From Catonia carolina (taxonomy: Eukaryota > Arthropoda > Insecta > Hemiptera > Achilidae), in NCBI GenBank assembly GCA_035578175.1, contig JAQMRL010000004.1, positions 41,807,401 through 41,871,400 on the forward strand: a stretch of 64,000 bases of DNA. The letters run 5' to 3'. Below the pieces are notes generated by a model. That model had not been told where the DNA came from, did not search any database, and was given only the letters and a program-made list of their open reading frames with translations. Of this stretch, positions 1 to 11,290 are shown piece by piece (the first letter of the stretch is position 1; every line of letters starts with the position of its first letter). Both the position numbers and the translations under genes were made by a program.

Positions 1-127
1 CTTCTGCCTTGAATTTACATTATAGGAGCTTAAGTAATTACTTTAATAATAGTACTAACTAAAATGTTAATATACAGTAGCATCATTTGTTTAGTATGAA
101 GAATTAACTAATATGCTTTTCACGGTT

Positions 128-470
128 GATGAGCTCTGCTGTTCCACACGTTTAGACCAATCAGAACGTTTTCCAGCGTTGTCAGATTGTACCTGACAAC
201 ATTACGCGCGCATGCGTATAAGAGCCGCAATAGTTCACTCTTGTCTTGCATCTCTTACTTAACACATCGATTATAGAGCGCGTTGTTGTGTGTGTATGTA
301 GAGTGCGTTGTATGTTTATAGGTTATAATTGTTATTGAAAGACCCAAGAAAATGGCTGACGAAATATTTAACATAGCTACAAGAGCAAGTATTGGGAACG
401 TTGCTGGCAAGTCATTAGCTAGCTATAAAGTGGGTAGGGGGCAATGCATACGTTCAGAGCTCATCAGCTT
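128..470 (+). promoter_or_regulatory. promoter-like block with small ORF, bounded by inverted repeats
   Basis: A CCAAT motif (GACCAATCAG, about 155-164) is followed by a CpG-rich stretch with GCGCGCATGCG and a TATA-like GTATAAGAG near 216. Downstream, an ATG at 351 in good context (AAGAAAATGGCTG) opens a 42-codon ORF starting MADEIFNIATRASIG and ending at a TAA near 478. The block is bounded by an exact 11-bp inverted repeat, GATGAGCTCTG near 130 and CAGAGCTCATC near 455. I do not recognise the peptide. It could be a host first exon (AAAGTGGGTAG near 429 could serve as a weak donor), or the promoter end of a transposon. Confidence 0.3.
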
Positions 471-500
471 TAAAAAATAATGTAATTAGTATTATTTAAT

Positions 501-764
501 GCTTATAAGAAAGCAGGTGGAGTGTTGAATTATTTACTCTCGATCTGCTTGTTCCAGGGCTACAAAACATAGTTCTGTTTCTTATCTCATGGTCAACGAA
601 TTATATAACCGAAGCATTTAAGAACAGAAGACGTAGAGGTGTAAAAGGCACTAGTCAAGAGTTATCTCTTCTGAGAGTAATGAGTTTCATTATACAGCCA
701 GACCCTGTGACGAATGAAGTGAAGGTGTCATTTGCAGGGTGGAAAGTAGATGCTTTTCAGAGGC
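501..764 (+). repeat. SINE family A, 5' part, 3'-truncated
   Basis: The copy starts at GCAGGTGGAGTGTTGAATTA, runs through TTCCAGGGCTAC and ends abruptly at GATGCTTTTCAGAGG. It lacks the 3' hairpin and AAC tail seen in full copies such as 38438-38844. Confidence 0.85.
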
Positions 765-1639
765 TGTAAAATTGAAATGAAATTAAGAAAGAATTGAAAA
801 AGTGAAAGTAAATGTAATTTAACGAAACGAAAACTTTTAAATTAACTAAACAAAATTGATTTTCTTGAAATAGTTTTATAACTATTGATGACACTGTAAA
901 TATAATTCTAATTACGTTAATGACTTTAATTGTATTAAATATTAATGAATATTTTGATCTGAAAATATTCGAATTGATTAATAATGTGTAATGAGCTCAA
1001 TTATAAGTTAAGAGTTTATAGTGATTATGCCAAACTCTACCCTTTCCGTCTCTCCTGAAATCATAAACTAACCCCTACCTTAAATTATACCTTTAGTCCA
1101 CGTTCAGTAAAATGCATGCCTTCCCCTCACCAAGATAATAGGCCTCCCACAAAACTGAAAAAAGGCCACTGAAAAATAAAATAAAATAAAAGAGCCGCTC
1201 TTAAACCCACTTGTCCCTTAATTTAAATTTTCCACAAATAACTTCTAAAAATAAATTACCTCCTTTCAAGTCCCAGTTCCAATGTCCCACGAACCAGAAT
1301 CCTATTTCCTATTTAAACTATAAAATTCCCCCTTAATTTCTTGAGGTTGCAATTATTCTGTTATATTGTTCCCCGAGCGACCAGGTGTTCCTTAACACGA
1401 TGTCGCCATCATAGGGCTTCTTAGCCCTCTCAACCAGGATTCAGGATTCAGTTTATAGTTACGATTTTATTCTGGAATTCTTGCTGTCTTCTAGTTGACT
1501 TCTTGTCCTACCATAGATTGGAAATCAAATGGGACATTGATGCAATCGGTTTTATAGTATTTAACAAATTCTTTTACATTGTCATCTGCTGGACTTACCT
1601 CTACGATTTTGTTAGTCATTTAATTTTTTTTTTAATCTT
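765..1639. other. AT-rich sequence, nothing identified
   Basis: I found no coding signal or known repeat. A pyrimidine-rich stretch at about 1030-1400 has the look of an old LTR or UTR-like insert, but no termini are recognisable. Confidence 0.4.
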
Positions 1640-1930
1640 TTCTACTTTAACTCCTAATCATCGGCATCTCATAATTGGCGTCGTTTTCATCTCTACCATC
1701 GTCGTTGTCATCTCCAACTTCAACACTTTGTGTTTCGGGATGTTGATTCACGGTTCATCAAGTTTTGATTTTGTATAGATATATTTTTTGTTTCTTCACA
1801 GTTTGGTCTTTTTCAAACACACTACTGAGTGTCGTTTGTGTTTTAATTCTAAGGACATTACTCAGATTTCCTCATATTTACTTAAAGTTATTGTATTTAT
1901 TAACTGATTGCAAAAGAAATACTATACTGT
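1640..1930 (+). repeat. dispersed repeat family F
   Basis: It shares long stretches with 25040-25745, including CTCCTAATCATCG, CATCGTCGTTGTCATCTCCA, CACACTACTGAGTGTCG and ATTGCAAAAGAAATAC. The second copy is split by a SINE A. Class unknown; no ORF or clear termini. Confidence 0.6.
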
Positions 1931-2321
1931 TAAAAAAAAAATTGTCATCTGCTGACTTTAAAATCATCAAATTGTTGCTGTTGGTTCCATAGTTAAAATA
2001 AATCTTGAGTCTCTTCTATTTTCTTTTAACTATTAGTTAATTAGTTCAAATTATTATTTAAAATTATACTTTCATTTGTTTTATTGCTTCATCTGTAATA
2101 AAATTAGGATCTGTGGCTTCTAGAATATTTATTTATAATTTTTATATTTTCTTCTTACAATTTAGCTTGATAATTCAATTTTGATTTGGAATATTTTAAA
2201 TTTCATTAGAAATTTATTTTGATGACTAATTATGATTATTAAAATGATTTTTTTGAATTCTTTAACAATTGACTTGTTAAGCTTGACAATGTTATTCTTG
2301 AGCATAGACTGCTATTCTACA

Positions 2322-2457
2322 AAGCCCTGGCATGCTGATAAGCATACTTTTCCGCTCAGTGAGAAAGGCTATGTTAAACCATCTGGTTCCTTATTTTACT
2401 TAGTAAAGCCTCTAGGATTCAAACCAGCCTTTCGGTCGATGACCTAAACAACAACAA
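2322..2457 (+). repeat. SINE family A, 3' fragment
   Basis: This is the 3' third of the SINE, from CCTGGCATGCTGATAAGCAT through ATTCAAACCAGCCTTTCGG to GACCTAAACAACAACAAT. It is 5'-truncated, as is usual for target-primed insertions. Confidence 0.85.
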
Positions 2458-3465
2458 TAGTACTATTGAAAGTTTTTTTAGTTTATTTATAAATAAAAAT
2501 GTCACTAAATTTATAGTTTTTGACGCTTAATATTTTATAGGGAAATTATTTAAAACAGAAATTAGATATTGACGTTTGCAAAATTTTTCATACACGTTGG
2601 GTATTGTAATATAATGTCAGTAGTTTTAAAACAGCTACTGATAAAACTGTGATAAATTGACAATCCTATTTACTACCCTTATAATAGTGATAAACGGGTT
2701 GAAGGGAGGAATAGATAGTTATGTTTTATTTACCAAATACGAGAAAATCAGACATCTATTTCACCGATGGCTCCAGACTTAAGTCTCCTACTTACTTAAA
2801 TATTTTATATATTTCTTCAATATCTTTTTAAGGTAATTAGATAATTCATCAATAATTCACCAGCACAAACAACGAATTTTTCTTTCCGATTGCTTTAGAT
2901 AATACGGTAAATAAATAGATCTGTTATCGTTCTTAAATTTTCTGATTAAACTATTATTTGTTCTCATCCTGTTTATTTAAGTATACTGTAGGATTTTTTA
3001 TTTGGAAGTTAAGTTATCACTTCAAAACAAATTTTTAATTTACAAAAGCGTTTAATAACTCAAATATTCTAATTAGGTATTCAGTGTTTTCAAAGTTTGT
3101 CCGTGCTCCAACAGCTGCGTCTTGGTAAATGACAACCGCGTTCACAAAGACCACGTCTCTTAACCTCAATAATTAAAGCATACATTTCAAATTTTGGTAT
3201 AAAATACGAAAAACGCGTCTCACTCGAAAATTATCTGGAAATCAACATTCTAAATAATTTTTAAACTTTTATATTTGTAGTAAATATTTACTAAAGAATG
3301 CGTCTTATCATTGTGAGCTTGAAGGTAATGAGTTTAGCCACAGTATTTCGGGATCGTACTTTCTATGTGCTGCTTTTACGATTACGTTACTCACAAGCAC
3401 AAGAACGCATTAAAACGAAGTATATACCTAAAAAGACAGTGTGCATAAAAAATATGTATATTATT
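2458..3465. other. AT-rich intronic sequence
   Basis: No gene, known repeat or structured element was recognised in this 1-kb stretch. Confidence 0.4.
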
Positions 3466-4288
3466 AACAACACCTAAGCCTAGGTTCGTTCAGGCTCTGG
3501 TTATAATAAATAACAAACAAACTTTCATTAACCTTTTATAACAATTATTTATTGACACAATAATTACAATTTAATTATTAAACATTGATTACTAACAAAT
3601 ACAATTAGATTACTTAAATTAAATTAATTATAAAAGTTGAACTTAAACTAAATTTTACTATAAGTGAGTCACTTAACAATCAAAACAATGGTTTACCTGT
3701 CCACAACCACTTGCAACCACCTGTACGCTCAAGAACTATTTACGTAATTCAAAACTGGTCCCGTAACGACACTATTTTTTCAAACGGCCCGACAACAGAT
3801 TCCTTTTACAATTAAATTACTAACTGACTTACTACAAAGGCGCTAACTGTTTTTATACCGTGGTCTGATAGTTTTCCAAAAATTTGAGAATTTTCTAACA
3901 ATTTCTTTGCTATACTGGAACATAGTAGAAGGAATAAAAATAAAAACAAACGTTTCTACTAGTTTCAAATTCCGAGAACTTCTAATTTTATTGAAACATT
4001 TTATTTTTATAAGCAAAAGAGACGAAAATTGTATTAGCTTGTATATTATGTAAATAAAATCGTTATAAGCAAAGATTGTTTTGTAAACATGTAAATTTGT
4101 TATGCCAATAAGGCTTGTATGGATAAGTTCTGTTAGCCATTGTATTGTTATTATAAATAAAAAAATAATAGGCACGTTGAGTATTAAATTTTTGCGCGCG
4201 ATCTACTGGCAACAATCAATAATTGACACAGTAATTACAATTTAATTATTAATTTTATAAAAGTATAGTAGTTATTACTTATAATAGA
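3466..4288 (-). repeat. LTR-like family D relic
   Basis: It carries the family signature CTAGGTTCGTTCAGGCTCTGG near 3479 (elsewhere GTTCGTTCGGGATCTGGGT), followed by AT-rich sequence. The segment with ATTGACACAATAATTACAAT (3550) recurs at about 4217, suggesting a local duplication. By comparison with 11932-12588 this is probably the end of a minus-strand LTR. Weak. Confidence 0.35.
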
Positions 4289-4630
4289 ACCCTGGGCTAC
4301 AATAAATAGTTCTGTTTCTTATCACATGGTTACCCAATTATGACTGAAGCAGTTAAGAACAGAAGTGGTAGAGGTGTAAAAGACACTAGTCAGAGTTGTT
4401 TCCTCTGATAGTAGTGTATTTCATTATACAGCCAGACCCTGTGATTATTGAAGTAAAGGTATCATTTGCAGGGTGGAAAGTAGATGTTTTTCAGAGGACC
4501 TGGAATGCTGATAAGCATACTTTTCTATGAGGAAGGGAATCGTAAACCAACTCACTCCTCGTTCAAGTCAGTAAAGCCTCTAGAGGTTCAAACCAGCCTT
4601 TCGGTTGATGACCTAAACGATTACAACAAC
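4289..4630 (+). repeat. SINE family A, nearly complete
   Basis: It begins at CCCTGGGCTACAATAAATAG, so the first ~55 bp of the family are missing, and ends with the hairpin region GTTCAAACCAGCCTTTCGG and an AAC-rich tail ACGATTACAACAAC. Confidence 0.85.
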
Positions 4631-5045
4631 TTACAAGACTTTTACTAATTTGTATACACAAAAATACGGGAAGACTATGGGCGAAATGGAGCTATTAGTA
4701 ATGCTAGATATTACTGCTCACAATGATGTATCGTGCACTTTAGTAATCGTGTTTTTATTGTTTATACATTTTTTATTTTTGTTAAAAAAACTAATCGAAG
4801 TCGTAAATTCAATACCCGATTAGATTTTTGCATTTTTCAGCTGCTGTTTCTTTCCATCTGCTCGACTAATATCAATGTACATTCAATTTTCCGTATGAGT
4901 CTACATTTATTTTATTTATCTTATCGTAGCAATTTTTAATTGATTTTTGTCTATTTAAATAACTCAAAAGTTGTTTTTAACTTCTTATATAGATATTATG
5001 TAATTTCCAACAGATTTATCAACCGTTTTATTTTTATTGTTTCAG

Positions 5046-5086
5046 AAAAATGTTCATCGGAGGGCTTAGTTGGCAGACAAGTCCAG
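5046..5086 (+). CDS. Rbp6: Rbp6/Musashi-family exon (start of RRM1)
   Basis: This 41-nt internal exon is flanked by a strong acceptor (TTTTATTTTTATTGTTTCAG) and a consensus donor (CCAG/GTAAGC). It enters with one nucleotide of a split codon, then reads K-MFIGGLSWQTSP and leaves in phase 1. The octapeptide MFIGGLSW is the RNP2 motif of RRM1 of Musashi RNA-binding proteins. As I know the family, the TSP ending fits Rbp6/MSI2, whereas Drosophila Msi itself has LFVGGLSWQTSS. These proteins bind UAG-containing 3'UTR motifs and regulate translation in neural and stem-cell contexts. The next residues expected are E/D-SLRDYF, but I did not find that exon here. The frame, both splice sites and the exact family motif make a chance match unlikely. 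Whether the locus is one paralogue or another cannot be settled from 13 residues. Confidence 0.88.
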
Positions 5087-5576
5087 GTAAGCTTTTTTTT
5101 TAAATGTTTAAATATTTTTTGAGAAGGATTTACTGAGGTTCTCAAGAGCGAAAGATTGCTGTAAATGTCTGGATAGTCCGCATTGACCAATTTTGAAATT
5201 AGCTCCAGATATTTGCTAATAACGAACAGTGGACATTTTGGATCGGTAATTTTTAAACGGTTTATTATGGTTGATTATATTTTTATAAACATTTGGACTG
5301 TTTTTTCGTTTTTTTCGAACCAGCTATAAACAGAGGGTCTGTTAGAATATCTCTGCACTTAGTATACAAAAAAAATTCTATTTCGTTCTATTTTTATCAG
5401 TTTTTAATATTTTCGAACTGTCATTGTACTCAAAATGTACACATAACATGTTTTCATTGAAAAATTTTCTTTGAAGATTGTTAATAGTTTTGAAAAAGTT
5501 ATTAAATTAATTGTGTTACTTGATTAATGCTTTTCAGATATTCGATAAATTGGTTTTCAATAAATAGGCCCACCTT
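5087..5576 (+). other. start of the downstream Rbp6 intron
   Basis: Intron sequence directly after the donor at 5087. It is T-rich with no recognised repeat until family B begins at 5577. Confidence 0.5.
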
Positions 5577-5712
5577 TTTACTTTCTCTTGCCTGTATGAA
5601 TATACAGAAAGGAAAGTATAGTTTTCATGTCGATTTTTTGAAATCGAGTTTTCACCGGATCTACACGTTTTCAGACCCCCTGAACCCCAAAAAACATGTT
5701 TTTAGCGATTGG

Positions 5713-5747
<35 letters not shown>

Positions 5748-5833
5748 CGTGTGCGCGCGCGCGCGTGAACAGAATATCTCAAGAACGGAACTCCGTGCGA
5801 AGTTGAAACATGAAACTTAAATTAGATTATAGT
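5577..5833 (+). repeat. family B (HINE-like), 5' fragment
   Basis: It opens with ACTTTCTCTTGCC and the terminal palindrome ending GGAAAGTA. The ACCGGATCTACACG block, GTTTTTAGCGATTGG and a long GT/GC microsatellite (5715-5766) follow, then CAAGAACGGAA. It stops after the first quarter of the element. Confidence 0.85.
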
Positions 5834-6042
5834 CAATAAGGATATAATCAAAATACTGTTTTTTCAATTAATTGGAAACAAGAAAACCTGTGCAAGCCCT
5901 AGCTGTTTTTAAGACCGAGGACGTGACGAAACGTGATGATCAGACCTTGTCCAACTTTGTATCGGAATCTCAAATATTGAGATCATGCCCATGACTGAAC
6001 CCACATCGTAGCATGGTTATCAGTCGTATGGAATGGTATATA

Positions 6043-7362
6043 CGAGGTAGGGTCAAAAAGTTCCCGGAATTGGTTATTAAAAATTTATTAAAAATATTTA
6101 TAACATTCTTACATTATTTCCCTTCAAAATACTCTCCTCCTGCATCTACACATTTATTCCACCGTTCATATAATTGTTGGAAACACTCTTGAAAGCCGTT
6201 TTTTGAAAGTTCCTTCAGCCACTCCGTCGCATTTTCAATCACCTCTGACGAATCAGCAAAACGATGTCCCTTCAATGCCATTTTTAACCTTGGAAACAGG
6301 TAGAAATCTGGTGGTGCGAGATCGGGAGAATATGGAGGATGTTCCAGAGTGGTAACATTATTCTTGGCAAGGTATTGTTTCACCATTAGGGATCGATGTG
6401 CTGGGGCATTGTCGTGCAACAAATACCAGTCATTCTCTGCCCATTTTTCAGGTCGTTTTCGTCGAATTGCATCTCGTAGCCGTTTTAAGATCTCTGTGTA
6501 CAATTCTTTATTTACTGTTCTCCCTTCAGGAATAAATTCATAATGAATCACTCCACGGTAATCAAAAAACACCTCCAACATCACCTTACCCCGGCTTCTG
6601 TCCAAGCGAAATTTTTGTTTTCTTGGTGAAGTTTTTGACTTCCATTCAGCGGACTGCCGTTTTGTCTGAGGGTCGTAAAGAAAGCACCATGTCTCACCAC
6701 CTGTAACAATTTTGCGCAGGAAGCTGTCATCTTCATCAGCCATTTCAATCAAGTCCCTGGACATGGTCACTCTCATTTCCTTTTGCTCAGGGGATAACAT
6801 TTTTGGAACAATGTGCAAGCAAACACGGTGCATGTTCAAGTCATTATGAAGAATGCTGTGAACACTCCCATGTGAAATACCAACTTCAGAGGCAATAGTA
6901 TTGATGGTTGTTCGCCTGTCCGCACGCACAATTTGTCGAACGCGCTCAACATTGTCGTCTGTAGTGGAAGTGGAAGGCCGCCCAGTCCGAACGTCATCTT
7001 CAATTGTTGTGCGACCGTCGCGAAAACGCTTATGCCACTCGTAAACTGCTGTTTTCTTCATCGCAGAATTTCCGTATGCTTTTTTAGCATCTCAAGAGTC
7101 TCCGAGGGTGATTTCTCCAGCAACACACAGAATTTAATATTGCCACGCTGCTCTAATGACGACATTGCACAATCCGACGAAAGACAGAAACTACGATCTA
7201 CAATATTAAACACCGAACGCACGGAACCAACTACAACTGCCTGCTAACCTCAAAAGCACATTCACTACCAGTTATGCCAACCTCACAAACAAAAATTTCC
7301 CTTTCAGCTTACAAATACGTGACTGTAAGCGACCATTCCGGGAAATTTTTGACCCTACCTCG
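6043..7362 (-). mobile_element. mariner transposon, near complete
   Basis: The element is 1320 bp with 28-bp terminal inverted repeats (starting CGAGGTAGGGTCAAAAA) that differ at one position. It lies between TA dinucleotides at 6041-6042 and 7363-7364, the TSD expected of Tc1/mariner. A single transposase gene fills the minus strand. Length, repeats and coding content match a full-length mariner, but the gene carries two lesions (see next entry), so this copy cannot move by itself. The repeats look intact, so cross-mobilisation is conceivable. Confidence 0.96.
6114..7165 (-). pseudogene. mariner transposase, frameshifted and catalytically mutant
   Basis: The ancestral start is at 7165 (MSSLEQRGNIKFCVLL). 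The frame runs 29 codons to a run of six A (plus-strand T run 7080-7085). One missing A there shifts the frame into a stop at CTGCGATGA. The rest, 7061-6114, is an open 315-residue frame from MKKTAVYEW. Correcting one base gives about 350 codons, the usual mariner length. The N-terminal half has the paired-like helix-turn-helix region (VGISHGSVHSIL). The catalytic triad should be DD34D: the second D is in LLHDNAPAH (residue 217 of the open frame) and the third in LAPPDF (residue 252, exactly 34 between). The first D, normally TGDETW, is TGGETW (residue 122, codon 6696-6698, GAT to GGT). Loss of that metal ligand should abolish cleavage even if the frame were read. Confidence 0.95.
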
Positions 7363-7554
7363 TATATTGGCATGACTGTATTTAACAAAAATAAAACAAA
7401 TTTAAATTTTTCAAAAGAGGTCATTTCTGTTTGCTAAAAGATACTCATTTTGCTACTCCCTGCAACTTGGTTAATTTATTTACAAAATGAAATGATTATA
7501 AATTTAGAAAACAAACTAAGTGTTCTTACAAATATAATTTAAGTTCCAAGTTTC

Positions 7555-7737
7555 AACTTCGTACTATATTCCCTTCTTGAGATATTTTGTTCACACACAC
7601 TCAGATCAATTATTAGAAACGTGGGTTGGGTTCAGGGGGTGAAGAACGTATATATTCGGTGAAAAATCAATGTCGAATAATCGACATTAAAATACAGTAA
7701 TTCTTTCCTTCCCTATAGCTATATTCATATATAACAA
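7555..7737 (-). repeat. family B, 5'-end fragment
   Basis: Minus-strand copy of the first ~180 bp of family B: TTTCAACTTCGTAC, CTTGAGATATTTTGTTCACAC, GTTCAGGGGGT, GTCGATTTTTC-type hairpin and the tattcatat end. Confidence 0.75.
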
Positions 7738-7743
7738 TGAATT

Positions 7744-8151
7744 GCCCATAACGGGCAGGCGGAGTGTTGAATTAATTGCACTCAATCTGTTGGTTCCAGG
7801 GCTACAAAAAAAATTCTGTTTGTTATCACATAGTCAGTTAATTAGGCCCTATATGAAAGAACTATTTAAGAATAGAAGAGGTAGTGGTGCAAAAGACACT
7901 AGTCAGATTTATCTCCTCTGAGAGTAATGAATTTCAGTATACAGCCGGACCCTGTGGTGACCTGTGGTGAATGAAGTGAAGGTGTCATTTGGAGGGTCGA
8001 AAGTGGGTGGTTTTCGGAGGGCCTGGCATGCTGATAAGCATACTCTTTTAACTCAGTGAGGAAGACAATTATTAACCATCTCACTCCTCGTTTTTTACTC
8101 AGTAAAACGTTTAGAGGTTAAAACCTTTTGGCTGTTGACCTAAACAACACA
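7744..8151 (+). repeat. SINE family A, full length
   Basis: It runs from GCCCATAACGGGCAGGCGGA to GACCTAAACAACAC. An internal 10-bp duplication (CCTGTGGTGA twice, about 7950-7970) is private to this copy. It directly abuts the end of the family B fragment. Confidence 0.88.
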
Positions 8152-8805
8152 GAGCAAGGAAAGTAAGCATTCATTTTTAAACCTAACTTACTTTGTTAAG
8201 GTCAAAAACAGATCATTTACAAATTCCATTCTTATATATTTTCAAGAAAATATTAGTGGGTGTTTTTGTGTTATTTCTATTATCAAGGGAGTTCATAACT
8301 ACTTATTTTTTACTTTAAAAACCTAATTATATTAAACTGTGTCTAGAGGCATTGTATAGAAAGTAGATTTATTATTTATTTTTCAAAAAAAAATGCTTAT
8401 AAAAGAAAATATTCCATTACTATAGTTAAGAATTGAATGAATACTATTGAAAATTATTTGCAATCGACATAATGATTTCATCACTGCATTCAAACTGAAG
8501 ATAGCTTTGTGTTTAAGCTTATTGAAGTCATGTCTGAAAGTATAACGCAGATACTATAGTAATTCAATAGTGCTTGTATAAATAGTTAATTATAAAGTTT
8601 TGTAAACGAGAAACTTTTGTATTTTGTTCGCATTATTTATTATTTTTCATGTTATTGTACAGTGTCATAGGTCTTTTCGCATATTACCAGAAATTAATTC
8701 ACCTTGAAGCTTTGTGTTAATTTATATTAAATAATAAATTCTATTGTGATATACAATTGTCTGCTCATTTGTTTTCTTTCTAAGATTTACATGAATATTA
8801 TCATA
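8152..8805. other. AT-rich sequence, nothing identified
   Basis: No coding signal or repeat was recognised. Confidence 0.4.
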
Positions 8806-8905
8806 GTTGTTACGTTTATTCCAGGTTCTTTCGGGATCTGGTTGTTTATAAATTATAAAACTTTCTTTTTAATTTGTAACAACATATTACTAACTCTTTC
8901 ACAAA
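8806..8905 (-). repeat. LTR-like family D end fragment
   Basis: TTCCAGGTTCTTTCGGGATCTGG followed by an AT-rich stretch matches 43425-43500 and 53055-53100. Read on the minus strand it ends near TTCCTGG...AACAACTA, like the other D termini. Confidence 0.4.
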
Positions 8906-8929
8906 AGTATAGGGTGGCCGATATGTCTG

Positions 8930-9375
8930 TTACGGTGGTATAGGGTGGCCCCAATATTTACGGAAATCGGAAGAAAGGTTAATGGACTAAGAAACCTACA
9001 GACAAAATAAAACAAATTTATTATATGAGCTTTACATGTATATTACCTTGAAAATATGATAGCAGGTGTTCAAAATGCCCACCATGATTCTCTACATTTT
9101 ATACAGCGACTTAAAACTGTTTCACAAATTTTAAACAGTAACATTTTATCGTCATTTACATGGTCAAATGCAATGTCAATGGAACTTTTTAGTTCGTGCA
9201 GGGTTTTTTACTTGGAAGAATACACTAGTTCCTTTACAATACCCCTCAGTGAAAAATCATATGGCGTTAAGTTTGGCGAGCGCGTAGGCCATTCGATTGT
9301 ACCACGACGACCAATCCATTCATCAACTTTGGAATTTAAAAACTCACGAACTTCGGTACCGAAATGTGCTGGGGA
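8930..9375 (-). pseudogene. Tc1/mariner-superfamily transposase, C-terminal relic
   Basis: The minus strand from 9375 to 9062 reads PAHFGTEVREFLNSK, then WIGRRGTIEWPTRSPNLTPY, then DFSLRGIVKELVYSS, a stop, and KTLHELKSSIDIAFDHV. WPxRSPxLTPxDF carries the third catalytic residue of an IS630-Tc1-mariner DDE transposase. The usual C-terminal ending (...HFEHL) is recognisable around 9065-9085. The gene is cut just after the position of the second catalytic D (GAPAHF), so two thirds are missing. Downstream, two copies of TATAGGGTGGCC (8907 and 8938) probably mark the element terminus. Confidence 0.75.
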
Positions 9376-10294
9376 GAAGGAAAAAAAAGTAACTACACGC
9401 AGACGTACCTCACACTAGCCACTGTTACAGACAACTAATGAATGTTGTACGTGATACTGCCAACTTAACACTATTACCAACTTATCAAAATGAAATATCC
9501 CAACTCGTGGGGAAACCGACATTTGGGCCTCCGGGTATAGAAAAACAGATTTTTCGGAAAAAATTAAGAATATAACACAATTAACAAAATAGAACAACCT
9601 AGAGAAATAAATACACAACAGAATTCTACCATATTGTAGACAAGTGGTTCGGCACTCGCAAGGCAATAAATCACACTGACAAAAATCATTCAAAGTCCAT
9701 TACCTAGACAAAAACATCATTGTTGCAGCTGGTTTATATCACAATATTTAAAAAAATAATTAAAAATCTTCAAGTAAACATAAATAACAAATGCATAATA
9801 GGAGGGGGGCATTGATAATATACACAAAACGGAGAGCTACTGTTATCGGAGAGAGCGAGAATTGCTCTGCACCAGCGTCATTTTGATTACTTGCCACCCA
9901 AAATACATTACCTGATTTCTTAGCATCTACAAATCTAATGAGTTTAAAATTTAATAAAGAAATACAAAAATGGATAGCCATTTACAGGTTGAGAGAAAAT
10001 TGCGAAAATGGTCACTAATATTCAAATGTACCTAATCAAAGAGACAGGAAAAAATAAAATTTTAATTTATTAAAAGATAGTTTGTTTACTAATTACTAAA
10101 ATTTAATTATATTATAATTTAGATTACTTAAAGTATTGGGTAATACAGTTTTAGTTAACAGCATAGTATTGTTTAATGTAGTGGGTAATAGTATAGTACA
10201 ATATGTTTTTATTAGCTTTTATTTGTTATTGGGAACTGTACTTTATTGTCAACCACCCAATTTGATCGCTGCTTTTCGCTGTATTTTTTGACGT
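9376..10294. other. unassigned sequence
   Basis: No gene was recognised. Base composition becomes AT-rich after about 9700. Confidence 0.35.
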
Positions 10295-10455
10295 GATTCG
10301 ACTTGAATTGTTGAACAGGGACCCCCAGTGGAGTTTGTTCAGGAATAGCTGTCAGCTGGTCACCATACAAAGTCGTTTTCCCAACTAGTGTTACTTAACA
10401 AATAATAGCAACTTCCTTCCTGCTGACTGACTGGGCTGGCCCGAAGGCCAGTATA
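10295..10455 (+). repeat. dispersed repeat family E
   Basis: It shares an ordered series of motifs with 58440-58600: CCCC-GTGGAGTTT, CAGCTGGT, ATACAAAGT and CTGACTGGGCTGGCCC. There is no ORF; class unknown. Confidence 0.5.
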
Positions 10456-11290
10456 GTACAATGTAAGAAATTTTGTTTTACGGTCTTTTTTATGTAATGT
10501 GTAGTATCATGGAAATAAATTATTATTATTGTTTTTACTTACTTGCTTTTTTACGGGGGTCCTACAGATTTTTCTGCTTCCCAGTGACAATTTCTGAGAT
10601 TCTTCGGTTCCTAGACCCTTGGGTTCCCTGTATACATGTCTTACGAGGACAACATTTCTTCCTTATATAGCTTCTGAATGGGAATAGAAATCTCTTCGGA
10701 CCCATCTGTCCGCTCCCATTATTTGGATATGCCCCGTACCATACTATCTGGAGTATTTTGTGTAATATGAACAAAAATTATCAGTCTTTCAAAAGGTTTA
10801 TCATTAATATTCTAAGAATGGTCCGCTGCCTTATTTATTCATTTCTCACATAGCGCACTATGGAAACTTCGCATGGTTTTCGTAAAATCAGTTATCTCTA
10901 AGGCCTTTGTTTATTTCTTAAGCTCATTTTTCCTTACGTACAGTTATGGGCTCCAGGACAAACTTTGGCCATTAACTTCTTCGTTATCACCTGTATTACT
11001 GGAGCACAGCATTACATTTAGTCTGTGAAAAAGAGCTCTACCTTGATTCATGTGGTTTCTGTTTACCCGCTCACCTAGACCTAAGATATTTATAATCCAA
11101 CCCCACCATTCTCCAAAGAGAGACTTTCAGGAATTTCCCTCTGACTTACGTGTATGAAGCCTTGTTCGGAACAAGTTTTCCCGACGACTAAAGAGAGTGT
11201 GGATGAGAGACCTTCTTATGCGTTTGATACGTGCGAATACTATCCAAAGGAATACCTGATAAGCATTTAAGCTAAAGAAATCTAATATAT
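10456..11290. other. unidentified higher-GC segment
   Basis: This segment is clearly less AT-rich than its surroundings and contains pyrimidine-rich blocks. No ORF family, repeat termini or tandem structure is recognised. It is probably an old retroelement, but that is inference. Confidence 0.3.

Noticed and set aside
9056..9418. 120-codon plus-strand ORF
   Set aside because: Antisense to a clear transposase relic on the minus strand.
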